Part shown: positions 18,972-28,228 of the stretch, in pieces
Layout: each line of letters begins with the position of its first letter
Numbering within the stretch: the first letter of the stretch is position 1
Assembly (NCBI RefSeq): GCF_014697125.1
Contig: NZ_JACJRG010000006.1
Coordinates: 62,001-126,000, forward strand
DNA from: Anabaena minutissima FACHB-250
GTDB lineage: Bacteria > Cyanobacteriota > Cyanobacteriia > Cyanobacteriales > Nostocaceae
Length of the DNA: 64,000 nt
Reading direction: 5' to 3'
Notes under the pieces: model-generated
Databases searched by the model: none
Told to the model about the DNA's origin: nothing
Seen by the model: the letters and a program-made list of their open reading frames with translations, nothing else
Program-made: the position numbers and the translations under genes

Positions 18972-19338
18972 CAGCTGAACTTTAATAGGTAAATGATTGA
19001 GTTACTATTCCATCTTTGGTAAAAAATACCATCTGTAGTACAGTTTGTCTACCGATAAACCGTAAAAACAATTTTTCCTATAGTTAGCAATCTCATTAGG
19101 ACAACACTAAGAATAAATTCGGATAATCCAAGTGCTTGACTTTGTTTTATTGCCCGTGTGATACTCCTAGCTATAATACTTAGTCCGGTATATCTATCAA
19201 ATTACCGTAGATAACTACCAAATGAACTTTATACTTTCCAGGCTCTTGAAAAAGTTGACTGGGAATAGTTTGGCCATGCCGATATTCTTATGCCTCATCC
19301 GATGTATGTAGTTTCCAGACTTAAAGGGAGATTAATTA
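18972..19338. other. Divergent promoter region
   Basis: The 367-nt gap lies between the divergent PEP-CTERM-like gene and the sulfatase gene and must hold both promoters. Several short imperfect palindromes are present (for example GGTA-N5-TACC near 19018), but no site I can name. A good ribosome site, AGGGAG, lies 8 nt before the sulfatase ATG. Confidence 0.5.
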
Positions 19339-20712
19339 ATGACACAGCAGACAAAAAGTAGTGTGAATCGGCGTAAATTTCTAGGTATGACGGCCGCCGG
19401 TACTCTTATGGCCACAACTGGTGCAAATTTACTCTCAAAAGCGACAGCTCAATCTAATCGCCCAAATGTGGTGTTTATTTTAGTTGATGACATGGGCTGG
19501 GGTGATCTCAGCATCTATGGACGGCCAGATTTTGAAACCCCAAATTTAGATCGATTGGCACGGCAAGGAGTGCGCTTCACCAATGCCTACGCGAATCAAA
19601 CTGTTTGTACTCCTACACGAATTGCTTTTTTAACAGGACGTTATCAAGCTCGATTACCTGTCGGGCTGAGAGAACCTCTGGGCGCTCGTTCGCAAGCTGC
19701 TAGTAACAACATCGGCATACCAGCTAATCAACCAACCATTGCCTCACTACTGAAAGCAAATGGTTATGAAACTGCCTTGGTTGGGAAATGGCACGCTGGT
19801 TATCCGCCTAATTTTGGGCCTCTCCAAAAGGGTTTTGACGAGTATTTTGGTCACTTAAGCGGTGGGATTGAATATTTCACCCATACAGGCACAGATCGGA
19901 TACCGGATCTTTATGAAAATGATGTGCCTGTACAACGTACTGGATATGCTACAGATTTGTTTACAGACAGAGCAGTTGAATTCATTCAACGTCCACGCTC
20001 TCGCCCATTTTATCTAAGTTTGCATTACAATTCACCCCATTGGCCTTGGCAAGGTCCAAACGATCAAGCCTCAACAGCTTTTTATCTAACTAATGGTTAT
20101 ACGGCAGGAGGCTCACAGGCAACCTATGCCGCAATGGTGAAGAGTCTGGATGACGGAGTGGGTAAGGTATTGGACGCATTGGAGTCAAGCGGACAGGCTG
20201 ATAATACCTTAGTGATTTTTACCAGTGATAATGGTGGTGAACGATTCTCTAACTTTGGCCCATTCCAGGCTAGAAAGGGTAGTTTGTACGAAGGTGGCAT
20301 ACGAGTGCCAAGCATTATTCGCTATCCTGGTGTAACTCAAGCTAATCAAGTGAGTAACCAGGTGATAATCACCTTTGATTTAACTGCAACCATTCTTGCT
20401 GCTACCGGTACAAGTTTTCATCCCAACTATCCACCAGATGGACAAAATTTACTTCCCCTGCTGCGAGGTGAACGCAGCGAATTCTCCCGCACACTGTTTT
20501 GGCGATTCAGAGCGCCGATACAGACAAGGCAAAAAGCTGTACGAAGTGGTGACTGGAAGTATTTGAGTTTGGGAGGTCAAGAGTATTTGTTCAATTTAGC
20601 AACTGATCCAGGGGAAACAGTAGACCTCAAAACTAGTAATACACAGGTATTTACGCGGTTACGTAATCAATTTGAACATTGGAATTTGCAAATGTTGTCT
20701 TATAGCTCTTAA
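19339..20712 (+). CDS. Tat-exported sulfatase
   Basis: This 457-residue enzyme of the alkaline-phosphatase superfamily hydrolyses sulfate esters. A Tat signal peptide, NRRKFLGMTAAGTLM, starts at residue 10. The metal site begins with VFILVDDMGWGD (D50, D51). The sulfatase signature is CTPTRIAFLTGR with Cys90, the residue converted to formylglycine. VGKWH and FTSDNGGE are further active-site motifs. The next gene encodes a formylglycine-generating enzyme, 205 nt downstream on the same strand. Export probably occurs after folding and Cys oxidation in the cytosol, which suits the Tat route. Substrate unknown. Confidence 0.92.
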   Translation: MTQQTKSSVNRRKFLGMTAAGTLMATTGANLLSKATAQSNRPNVVFILVDDMGWGDLSIYGRPDFETPNLDRLARQGVRFTNAYANQTVCTPTRIAFLTGRYQARLPVGLREPLGARSQAASNNIGIPANQPTIASLLKANGYETALVGKWHAGYPPNFGPLQKGFDEYFGHLSGGIEYFTHTGTDRIPDLYENDVPVQRTGYATDLFTDRAVEFIQRPRSRPFYLSLHYNSPHWPWQGPNDQASTAFYLTNGYTAGGSQATYAAMVKSLDDGVGKVLDALESSGQADNTLVIFTSDNGGERFSNFGPFQARKGSLYEGGIRVPSIIRYPGVTQANQVSNQVIITFDLTATILAATGTSFHPNYPPDGQNLLPLLRGERSEFSRTLFWRFRAPIQTRQKAVRSGDWKYLSLGGQEYLFNLATDPGETVDLKTSNTQVFTRLRNQFEHWNLQMLSYSS

Positions 20713-20917
20713 CTTGATTGTGAGAAATAGGAATCTAGGGGAAGAAGTGTTTCTTTGATTCCTTACTCTGGATGGCAAAAAAGTAACCCAACAGCCAAAA
20801 ACTTTGGTATTGTTGGGTTCGCTTACTTTAAACGCCAATTTAATCAAGTCAGGAAACCATTTACTTTTTTGGGATAAAAGTTGGGATAAGAGGGTTAATT
20901 ACGTTAGTAAGCAGCTC

Positions 20918-21928
20918 ATGAAACAGCACAGACAAAGTAAAGTAGCGATCAGCTACGCTGGACGGAACACCATCGCCAAGCCAACTCCAAAATCTCCAGG
21001 AAGACCACCAGACAAAGAGATGGTTTGGATTCCGGGTGGTACATTTACAATGGGGTCTGATGATCATTACCCGGAAGAAGCACCCACCCAGCGTGTTACA
21101 GTTACTGGATTCTGGATGGATAAATATGCTGTGACAAACAAACAGTTTCAGAGATTTGTCAAAGCAACTAAATATGTTACTGTTGCCGAACGCTCACCCA
21201 ATCCAGAGGATTATCTGGGAGCGTTACCAGAATTGCTAGTCCCTGGCTCGTTAGTGTTTGAGCAGCCACCCTATCCAGTAGATTTGCGCTCCTGTAGCTG
21301 GTGGAATTATATTCCCGGCGCGAACTGGAGACATCCTGAAGGGCCTGGTAGTTCAATTAAAGGGCGGGAAAACTTTCCAGTTGTGCATATTGCTTATGAA
21401 GATGCTGAAGCATACGCAAAATGGGCTGGTAAAGCCTTACCGACGGAAGCACAATGGGAATTTGCAGCTCGTGGCGGTTTAGAAGGTGCTGTTTATACCT
21501 GGGGTAACGAGTTTTCCCATAACAAGTTATTAGCTAATATCTGGGAAGGAGAGTTTCCCTGGCAAAACTTAAAATCTCACCCGCCTCAGCCTGAAACTGT
21601 TGGTTCTTACCCCCCCAATAACTATGGTTTGTATGAGATGGCGGGGAATGTTTGGGAATGGACAATCGATTGGTATCGATCGCCTACAGTAGAAGGTAGA
21701 CTATCGGAGTCTTTTTGCTGTATTCCAGTCAATCCCAAAGGTGGGACTTTAGAAGAAAGTTATGACCCAAATTTCTCAAAAATCCGCATTCCCAGAAAAG
21801 TTTTGAAAGGTGGGTCGTTTCTTTGTGCAGCTAACTATTGCTTCCGCTATCGTCCCGCAGCTCGTCATGCAGAGACAATAGACACTTCCACCTGTCATAT
21901 TGGATTCCGTTGTGTATCATCCAATTAA
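20918..21928 (+). CDS. Formylglycine-generating enzyme
   Basis: FGE oxidises the sulfatase-signature cysteine to formylglycine. The domain runs from EMVWIPGGTFTMGSDDHYPE to GFRCVSSN. Near the C-terminus, SFLCAANYCFRYRPAAR contains both conserved cysteines that bind copper in true FGEs, so this is a catalytic FGE and not just a fold relative. The frame extends upstream to a TTG at 20804, but the added N-terminus is not conserved-looking; the ATG at 20918 is preferred. Its place right after a Cys-type sulfatase supports joint function. Confidence 0.88.
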   Translation: MKQHRQSKVAISYAGRNTIAKPTPKSPGRPPDKEMVWIPGGTFTMGSDDHYPEEAPTQRVTVTGFWMDKYAVTNKQFQRFVKATKYVTVAERSPNPEDYLGALPELLVPGSLVFEQPPYPVDLRSCSWWNYIPGANWRHPEGPGSSIKGRENFPVVHIAYEDAEAYAKWAGKALPTEAQWEFAARGGLEGAVYTWGNEFSHNKLLANIWEGEFPWQNLKSHPPQPETVGSYPPNNYGLYEMAGNVWEWTIDWYRSPTVEGRLSESFCCIPVNPKGGTLEESYDPNFSKIRIPRKVLKGGSFLCAANYCFRYRPAARHAETIDTSTCHIGFRCVSSN

Positions 21929-22028
21929 AACAAAGAATAGGGTTAAAGCTTTCTTGGTATATGGCTTTGTTCTTAAAATTTGTACCTGATACCAATGTGA
22001 AAAGATAATTCAACAGATATTATTGATG

Positions 22029-22058
22029 GGGGCGTAATATAGCCCCTGTTAACTTTTT
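22029..22058 (+). terminator. Probable terminator after the FGE gene
   Basis: A GGGGC / GCCCC stem with an 8-nt loop (22029-22046) is followed shortly by a T-run. Confidence 0.6.
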
Positions 22059-22167
22059 GATGTGTTGCAAAGATTTTGGAACTGGTATGATTCCTCTTAC
22101 TTCTTCCGCCTTTTCCTAATTCACTTGAGGTGTGAATTTTGAATTTATATGACCAATTCCCCAGATT

Positions 22168-22971
22168 ATGATGAAAAAATCTTCAACAAAAGCGATCGTT
22201 GTATTTGATATTGACGGTGTGGTGCGTGATGTTGGCAATTCCTATCGTCGCGCACTGGCAGACACGGTAGAGTATTTTACTGACAACACCTATCGCCCTA
22301 CATCCCTAGAAATTGACCAACTCAAGTCAGAAGGTATCTGGAATAATGATTGGGAAGCATCCCAAGAATTTATTTATCGCTACTTTGCTAGTCAAGGAAC
22401 GCCTCGTGAACAATTACAACTTAACTACGAAACTATAGTTACCTTCTTTCAGTCCCGTTATCGTGGTCTAGATCCCCAAAACTGGACAGGATACATCTGT
22501 GATGAACCTTTATTATTACAACCTAGTTATTTAGAACATCTGACACAAGCGGATATTGCTTGGGGCTTTTTTAGTGGTGCTACTCGTGCTTCTGCTATCT
22601 ATGTTTTAGAAAAACGTCTTGGCTTACAGTCTCCAGTGTTGATTGCAATGGAGGATGCACCCGGTAAACCAGATCCTACCGGGCTGTTTGCCACTCTCAA
22701 TCATTTAGAAAATGACTTAGAAACCACATCGACTGTGATCTACGTAGGTGATACGGTGGCAGATATGTACACCGTTGGTAAAGCCAGAGAACTCCAACCG
22801 CACCGTACTTGGATTGGTGTAGGTATCTTACCGCCTCATGTGCAAGAAACAGCAACTCGTTGTGAAGCTTATGCACAGACACTAGTAACAGCAGGTGCAG
22901 CAGTGGTTTTAAGTAATGTTGAGCAATTAATTCCAGACACAATTGCGGAATTATTGATCAATAGTCATTAG
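22168..22971 (+). CDS. HAD-superfamily hydrolase (TIGR01548-like)
   Basis: This 267-residue HAD phosphatase has motif I VVFDIDGVVRDVGNSY (nucleophile and acid Asp), motif II FSGATRAS, motif III lysine in APGKPDPTG and motif IV VIYVGDTVADM. Its length and DGVVRDV opening match the cyanobacterial TIGR01548 subgroup, related to phosphatases linked to histidine biosynthesis. The substrate is not known. The start could be either of two adjacent ATGs (22168 or 22171). Confidence 0.82.
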   Translation: MMKKSSTKAIVVFDIDGVVRDVGNSYRRALADTVEYFTDNTYRPTSLEIDQLKSEGIWNNDWEASQEFIYRYFASQGTPREQLQLNYETIVTFFQSRYRGLDPQNWTGYICDEPLLLQPSYLEHLTQADIAWGFFSGATRASAIYVLEKRLGLQSPVLIAMEDAPGKPDPTGLFATLNHLENDLETTSTVIYVGDTVADMYTVGKARELQPHRTWIGVGILPPHVQETATRCEAYAQTLVTAGAAVVLSNVEQLIPDTIAELLINSH

Positions 22972-23282
22972 TCATTAGGGATTGGGGGATGGATCACCAT
23001 TTTCCCTTTCACCTGATGATTGTAGCGATGACCGACCGTTGGTCGGAGACCATCTCTACGAGAGACTACGCCAACGCAGTTTACCAACAATCACTAGCCA
23101 ACTAATTTACAGTCTTTATACTCATTAAGTGAAATTACTGAATAATGGTTAATCATAAAAATGCTTATAACCTAATCTTTAAAAGAAAATAACCGAATAA
23201 TTGCAATATTATTATTATCGCCAAGTTAGTATAATAAATAACTGAAATCGCTTTAACTGGTTAATTTGCTCCAGACTAATTT
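22972..23282. other. Intergenic region with a palindromic repeat
   Basis: No gene was seen. A CCGACC-GTT-GGTCGG hairpin near 23030, followed by CTCTACGAGAGACTACGCCAACGC-type sequence, belongs to the GC-rich dispersed repeats also found near 1190 and 60040. The right half is AT-rich and probably holds the promoter of the c-di-GMP gene. Confidence 0.5.
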
Positions 23283-25022
23283 GTGGCGAAAGATAACCAG
23301 CTAACTATCAAATACTATCAAGCTTCTATGTATCTGAGTCAAACGCTTTACCTATATTCCTTCTTAGCCCATTGGAAATTTCTTAAAAAAAGTTATACCG
23401 CCAAAATCATGTCGGTAGCCTTTTTGGGTACTCACATACCACTATTGGCATTGCTGTTCAGTTTTGTCATCTCCAATTCCTATTCTTGGGAGATGATAAT
23501 TCGAGTTTTAGTTATTGCTTTGATAGCAACTTTGGCAGGTACAGCAGCTACTCTTTATGCACTACATTACCTTCTTGCTCCCGTCAATTTGACATCAAAA
23601 GCATTGCAAGACTATCTCAACACCAAAACCCTGCCTCAGTTGCCTACAGAATTTGCAGACGAAGCAGGTACACTCATGGCAGATACCTCACACACCCTAC
23701 ACAAATTAGATGAGTTAATTGACCAAATCAGCCATTACGACAAAGTGACGGGATTACCTAATCGGGAACTATTCATTAATCGCCTCCAGCAAAGTATCTG
23801 CCCGCAGAATAGTGACAAGGTAATAGCTGTGATAGTTCTGGGTATTGATGATTTTACAGCGGTGAGTCATGCCCTCGAACCTGAGCAATCAAGTTTATTA
23901 TTAAGAGCAGTAGCAATGCGGTTGGATAATTGCATAGGTGCAACTGATATCCTGGCTCATTTGAATGGTGATGAATTTGCGATCGCACGCACAGACATAC
24001 CATCATTAGAAAGTTTAATCAAACTCTCCCAATTGCTGTTGAGTACCTTAGCTAAACCCTTCACTGTTCAAGATATCCAAATTCATATCACAGCTAGCGT
24101 CGGTATCACTATGAATAGTTTTGATCACGATGTTGATCAACTTTTGCAACAGGCTCATATAGCCCTGTATCAATCCAAGCTACAAGGCCGTAGTCAATCA
24201 CAGTTTTATTCCCCAGAAATTAATGCCCAATTGCAGGAGAGGTTGGCATTAGAAAACGAATTACGTGGGGCTTTAGAACGCAACGAAATCATAGTTTATT
24301 ACCAACCCCTGATAGATTTACCCAGTGGAGAAATAAAAGCTGTTGAAGCATTAGTTCGCTGGCAACATCCTACAAGAGGTTTAGTATCACCCGCCCAATT
24401 TATACCCATTGCAGAAGCCAATGGTTTAATTATCGAGATTGGTGAATGGGTATTGCGGACTGCTTGCGCTCAAAATCTCGCGTGGCAACGTGCCGGACTT
24501 CCTCCTCTTCGGATGTCAGTAAACCTCTCTGCACGACAGTTTGAACAAGCAGATTTGGTAAAAGTAGTTAACCAAATTCTCCAAGAAACTAATCTACACC
24601 CATCTTACTTAGAATTGGAGGTGACAGAAAGTTTTTTAATGACTGACGTACAGCGTTCCGTAAAAACTTTAAAAAAATTACGAGAATTAGGGGTCTGGCT
24701 AGCCCTCGATGATTTTGGGACAGGTTATTCTTCACTCAACTATCTCAAACAATTTCCTGTGAACATGATCAAAATTGACCGTTCTTTTGTGCAGGATGTC
24801 GTCTCTAATACTGACAGTGCCGCCGTTACTGATGCGATTATTGCTTTAGCCAAAATTCTCCATTTGAAAATCACAGCTGAGGGTGTAGAAACTGAAGAAC
24901 AGCTTGATTATTTGCAAAAGCGGGGGTGTCATGAAGGTCAAGGTTTTTACTTTAGTCGTCCTGTTCCGGTTGAGCAAATTACAGAAATGTTGGAGCAAAG
25001 TTATCAGCTAGTAGCAGCATAG
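23283..25022 (+). CDS. Membrane GGDEF-EAL protein, probable c-di-GMP phosphodiesterase
   Basis: The 579-residue protein has two N-terminal membrane segments (about residues 40-60 and 70-95) and a HAMP-like linker. A GGDEF domain follows (about 150-315) and then an EAL domain (about 325-575). The GGDEF signature is NGDEF, so cyclase activity is doubtful. The EAL domain looks intact: EALVRWQHP, VNLSARQF, LEVTES, DDFGTGYSSL, IKIDRSFV and AEGVETEEQ. It therefore most likely degrades c-di-GMP. The start is a GTG at 23283 without a strong ribosome site. It is monocistronic and ends in a clear terminator. Confidence 0.88.
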   Translation: MAKDNQLTIKYYQASMYLSQTLYLYSFLAHWKFLKKSYTAKIMSVAFLGTHIPLLALLFSFVISNSYSWEMIIRVLVIALIATLAGTAATLYALHYLLAPVNLTSKALQDYLNTKTLPQLPTEFADEAGTLMADTSHTLHKLDELIDQISHYDKVTGLPNRELFINRLQQSICPQNSDKVIAVIVLGIDDFTAVSHALEPEQSSLLLRAVAMRLDNCIGATDILAHLNGDEFAIARTDIPSLESLIKLSQLLLSTLAKPFTVQDIQIHITASVGITMNSFDHDVDQLLQQAHIALYQSKLQGRSQSQFYSPEINAQLQERLALENELRGALERNEIIVYYQPLIDLPSGEIKAVEALVRWQHPTRGLVSPAQFIPIAEANGLIIEIGEWVLRTACAQNLAWQRAGLPPLRMSVNLSARQFEQADLVKVVNQILQETNLHPSYLELEVTESFLMTDVQRSVKTLKKLRELGVWLALDDFGTGYSSLNYLKQFPVNMIKIDRSFVQDVVSNTDSAAVTDAIIALAKILHLKITAEGVETEEQLDYLQKRGCHEGQGFYFSRPVPVEQITEMLEQSYQLVAA

Positions 25023-25056
25023 GATAAGGGTATAGGGATGTAAACTACCTACACTC

Positions 25057-25092
25057 CCGCTATACCTGTAAGGGTATAGCGGTTAAGTTTAT
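25057..25092 (+). terminator. Terminator after the GGDEF-EAL gene
   Basis: A perfect 10-bp stem (CCGCTATACC / GGTATAGCGG) with a 6-nt loop is followed by TTAAGTTTATTT. Confidence 0.8.
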
Positions 25093-25165
25093 TTATGTTA
25101 AATAACTTTATGTGTTGTAAAAATATATAATAATTGTTTGCAGCCTTTAGCCTATCTCAATAAAG

Positions 25166-25915
25166 ATGCAGTCACACATTGTACCAAACAATAGTTTCCA
25201 ATTTATTGATGAAATCCTCAATCAACATAATGTGAAGCTTTTAAGTCTTAATCCTCACAAAAAGATAATCACTAACTTTGTAGAATTAGAATTATTAATT
25301 AGAGAAAATATTACAGATCATCAATTAATTAGCACTCTGCAAAATACTTTAGAAAGTATAGTTAAATCTCAATTGCAAAATTTCCCGGAGAATATCTTTT
25401 GGGATTTTGATTTTATGGTTAGTAGTATGTTTTATCAGGCATTAAATACAGAAGATGATGCGGTTCATTTCCTAGAAAATTTTGCTAATAAAATGGTATT
25501 ACTGACAGAGTTATTTGGAATTAATAGTGAAATCCGTTTCCGCTATGTGCATGATTTCATCTATGGTTTTGAATGGGCAAAGTGGGTACAAAAAGACCCA
25601 CAAAATCGTGCTTTTATAGAGCCTTTTAGTTTGATTTTCCTAGATTATTTACTCATGAAAACCAAGGAACTTATACAACGCATTCATCGTGGTAAATCTC
25701 AATCTTATAAGTTGTGTGATAACGGTTTTCGGAATCCTTTTACATTTTCCCGCGAACCAGAAGATGAATATCGTTTGTTAACTCATCTAGCTCAAGCTGA
25801 ACTTATCCCTGTGGCTGCTTGGGATTGGAATGCTTCTCCTATTTGGAACAAACCTTTTCAGGAAAGACGTGAACAATTAGCATTAGAGTTGAATATTCAA
25901 CCCCAAAAACATTAA
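25166..25915 (+). CDS. Conserved protein of unknown function upstream of nif3
   Basis: I do not recognise a domain in this 249-residue soluble protein. It is mostly helical, with aromatic-rich segments such as FIYGFEWAKWVQKD and a conserved-looking end, AAWDWNASPIWNKPFQ. There is no signal peptide or membrane segment. Its stop codon overlaps the nif3 start by one base (TAATG), so the two are translationally coupled and may work together. Confidence 0.7.
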   Translation: MQSHIVPNNSFQFIDEILNQHNVKLLSLNPHKKIITNFVELELLIRENITDHQLISTLQNTLESIVKSQLQNFPENIFWDFDFMVSSMFYQALNTEDDAVHFLENFANKMVLLTELFGINSEIRFRYVHDFIYGFEWAKWVQKDPQNRAFIEPFSLIFLDYLLMKTKELIQRIHRGKSQSYKLCDNGFRNPFTFSREPEDEYRLLTHLAQAELIPVAAWDWNASPIWNKPFQERREQLALELNIQPQKH

Positions 25916-26706
25916 TGAAAATTGCTGATTTAATTACTTGGTTTGAAGAATGGGCTAATCCTGCTTGGTGCGAAAGCTGGGATAATTGTGGCTGGCAGAT
26001 TGAGCCTGGTGTATTACAAGAGTCGGCGAGAGTTTTGGTATGTTTAACACCAACTTTGGCGGTAATGGAAGAAGCGATCGCCTTAAATGCTAATCTAATT
26101 TTTGCCCATCATCCTCTAATATTTAATCCTCCTAAATCTTTCCGCGCTGGCGAACCGATTACGGAGATGGCGCGATTAGCCTTCACCCACAACATCGGTA
26201 TCTACACCGCCCACACCAATTTTGATCAAGTCGCTGATGGTACGGCTGACGTTTTGGCGCAGATTTTAGAATTAAAAGATGTTGCCCCCATTGTACCTAC
26301 CCAAGCAGAGTTGGGTTATGGACGAGTGGGATTATTAGAACCATTTTTGACGTTACAGGAATTACTCACAGTTATTCAAAATAGCCTGACTCCTCCAGAT
26401 TTAATTTTTTCCCCCAGTGCTGATTTACAGCAGGTAATTTCTAGGGTGGCGGTGTTGGGTGGTTCGGGGGCTAGTTATATTTCGGCGGTGGTGAAAACAG
26501 GCGCACAAGCTTATCTGACTTCTGACTGTAAATTTCACCAATTTCAAGAAAGCCGCGATCGCCATCTCATCTTAATTGATGCCGGACATTATGCCACTGA
26601 ACGCCCCGCCTGCGATCGCTTGGCGCAAAAATTTCAGTCTTTAAATCTCGACTGGGTGCAACTAAGTACCAAAGATGAGGATTTCCGCCAGTTTTTTCAA
26701 GCTTAA
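25915..26706 (+). CDS. Nif3-like dinuclear metal centre protein
   Basis: This 263-residue protein belongs to the NIF3/YbgI family of toroidal hexamers with a two-metal site. Metal ligands are seen in FAHHPLIF and AHTNFD near the N-terminus and in the C-terminal DAGHYATERP. Some members have been called GTP cyclohydrolase type 2, but the physiological role is unclear. The ATG at 25915 overlaps the upstream stop codon by one base. Confidence 0.88.
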   Translation: MKIADLITWFEEWANPAWCESWDNCGWQIEPGVLQESARVLVCLTPTLAVMEEAIALNANLIFAHHPLIFNPPKSFRAGEPITEMARLAFTHNIGIYTAHTNFDQVADGTADVLAQILELKDVAPIVPTQAELGYGRVGLLEPFLTLQELLTVIQNSLTPPDLIFSPSADLQQVISRVAVLGGSGASYISAVVKTGAQAYLTSDCKFHQFQESRDRHLILIDAGHYATERPACDRLAQKFQSLNLDWVQLSTKDEDFRQFFQA

Positions 26707-26781
26707 CCAGAAGGCAGGAGGTAGGGGGCAGGGGGAAAATTCAATGCCCAATTCACTAACATTAATTTTTGTATTACTTAT

Positions 26782-26797
26782 TGTGATACGGATCACA
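26782..26797. promoter_or_regulatory. CRP-type palindrome TGTGA-N6-TCACA
   Basis: Perfect half-sites TGTGA and TCACA are separated by six bases, the consensus of cAMP receptor proteins, which exist in Nostoc/Anabaena (AnCrp). It lies 107 nt upstream of the small gene at 26904. Another TCACAA follows at 26814. Binding is inference. Confidence 0.5.
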
Positions 26798-26903
26798 CTT
26801 TTCTGTAATTAAAATCACAACGGTTTGCTGTTCTATATCAATCATCAAGAACGTAAAGTAGTCCAAACTGGAGGAGATAAACTGCGTACTCTACCAAAAC
26901 ACG

Positions 26904-27122
26904 ATGATTCGCGCACTTGTTGAATCTGCTTTTCAAACTGGATATCTGAGCGTTGAATCTGAGGGCTTACTGCATCAGGTACTGGCGACTAAATGCTATC
27001 CGCCAGAAGATTTGGCAGTTCTGGCAGATTTATGTGATGCAGTGCATACAGGAAAAATTAAACGAGAGGGATCTTCTCAACTGCTGATTGAGTCTATCAA
27101 TCAATACAAGTCTTGCGAATAG
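26904..27122 (+). CDS. Small conserved-looking cyanobacterial protein
   Basis: This 72-residue soluble protein has no domain I can name. It is predicted to be all helical (RALVESAFQTGYLSVESEGL, then LAVLADLCDAVHTGK). It lies alone behind a CRP-like site and a purine-rich GGAGGAG near 26871. A short regulatory or adaptor role is possible but unsupported. Confidence 0.6.
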   Translation: MIRALVESAFQTGYLSVESEGLLHQVLATKCYPPEDLAVLADLCDAVHTGKIKREGSSQLLIESINQYKSCE

Positions 27123-27163
27123 TGGTGAGTGTTGAGTGGTGAGTGGTGAGTGCTGAGTGGTGA
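27122..27163. repeat. Degenerate heptamer repeat GTGNTGA x6
   Basis: Six copies of GTGGTGA/GTGTTGA/GTGCTGA start at the stop codon of the preceding gene. They belong to the same STRR type as 451-485. Confidence 0.85.
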
Positions 27164-27741
27164 GTAAGGAGTAGGAAAATGTCTACCTTGTCTACCAAGT
27201 CCCCAATCACCAGTCCCCAATCCCCTTTCTGTGTCAGGAAAAATTATTAAACTCAAAACTATTAGGCTTTTGTTGTTGAAAACCGTGAAGGTCAGCAAAA
27301 GAATGAGTTAAGATCAAATACGTAGGGGTAACAGTCAAGCCGAAGCCCCAGGCTTCTCAGCAATGCCAATGATTACAAGTAGGCAAATTGAACAACCGCA
27401 ATCATCGCTTGTTTTGGAGTATTTATTATTACATAATGGTAGGAAGGACTTACCAGCCCATATTCAGCAGGTGAGGACAAGTACCGAATTTTCTTACTTC
27501 TATGAAGAAGTAGACATTCGCTAAATGACCCTGAAAGAGATAGAATCTTGGTGCAGTCACTACCAGTTTATGACCCAACATTTCCCTAAATGCTCACAAC
27601 TAATAGCAATTCCTTGGGTGGGTTTAACTGACACACTGATTCTGAACCATGAAACTCCCCTCCGAAGGGTTTCATTTGCTTGGGGTAAAACCCAGATTTG
27701 GAAAGGTTTAACTACGTTGTTTAAAAAGGCAGAAGCAGTAC
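27164..27741. other. Gap with doubtful small frames
   Basis: A hairpin (GAAGCC-CCA-GGCTTC, near 27342) and two small plus-strand frames are present: 53 codons at 27363-27524, and a second that starts right after it at 27525 and runs into the next gene in another frame. Neither has a recognisable domain, and the second overlaps 27742-28053 by 134 nt. They may be remnants or the leader of the following gene. Confidence 0.4.
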
Positions 27742-28053
27742 ATGCTACACCGCAAGATTTATCAACTGTGTTGCGATGGGCGGGAGGTATGTGTTTTCTT
27801 GCGGGACCAGCAACGCTGGATAGAACGCGCCCGCATCCTCGACATAGAAGGCGATTTAGTGACCCTGCGCTATGAAACAGAAGAAGAAGACGAAGTTTGT
27901 TCTTGGGAAGAAATGGTTCGCCTCGAAAGCATCGGTGCTGTAACTCAAAAGTTAGCTTCAGTCCCACGCGGTAATGTAGAACCACTCATGACTGAAGATT
28001 GTCCAGAAGCCGAGCGTATCCGCAACCACTATCCTGAGTCCAATCCTGAATAA
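27742..28053 (+). CDS. Small cyanobacterial protein, DUF6679-like
   Basis: The 103-residue protein begins MLHRKIYQLCCDGREVCVFL and continues with a beta-rich stretch, RARILDIEGDLVTLRYETEE. This is a compact conserved cyanobacterial family that I believe is DUF6679; the function is unknown. The ATG at 27742 follows AAGG at a reasonable distance. It converges on the MBL hydrolase gene, with a strong inverted repeat between them. Confidence 0.65.
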   Translation: MLHRKIYQLCCDGREVCVFLRDQQRWIERARILDIEGDLVTLRYETEEEDEVCSWEEMVRLESIGAVTQKLASVPRGNVEPLMTEDCPEAERIRNHYPESNPE

Positions 28054-28055
28054 AC

Positions 28056-28088
28056 GAGGCAGGAGGCAGGAGGCAGAAGGCAGGAGGA
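28056..28088. repeat. Short tandem repeat, GAGGCAG type
   Basis: Several copies of GAGGCAG and variants lie directly after the stop codon of the preceding gene. Confidence 0.75.
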
Positions 28089-28170
28089 AAGGTAGTTTTA
28101 AAAGCTTCATTTTTCTGCAAAAACTTCTGTTTATCTGTCCCTTCCTACTTACCTAGTTCTGTATACACCC

Positions 28171-28202
28171 TAATCCTGAGTAAACTCTCGTACTCAGGAT
28201 TA
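28171..28202. terminator. Bidirectional terminator candidate
   Basis: TAATCCTGAGTA (28171-28182) is exactly complementary to 28191-28202 across an 8-nt loop, a 12-bp perfect stem between two convergent genes. Confidence 0.7.
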
Positions 28203-28228
28203 ATCATTTATTGACTCATGACTAATAG

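Noticed and set aside
20804..20917. Longer N-terminus of the FGE gene from a TTG
   Set aside because: No signal peptide or family similarity; ATG at 20918 gives the usual start.
27525..27875. Plus-strand frame of 116 codons
   Set aside because: It overlaps the better supported 27742-28053 gene by 134 nt in another frame, has no family features, and its end is rich in Arg/Pro as in shadow frames.
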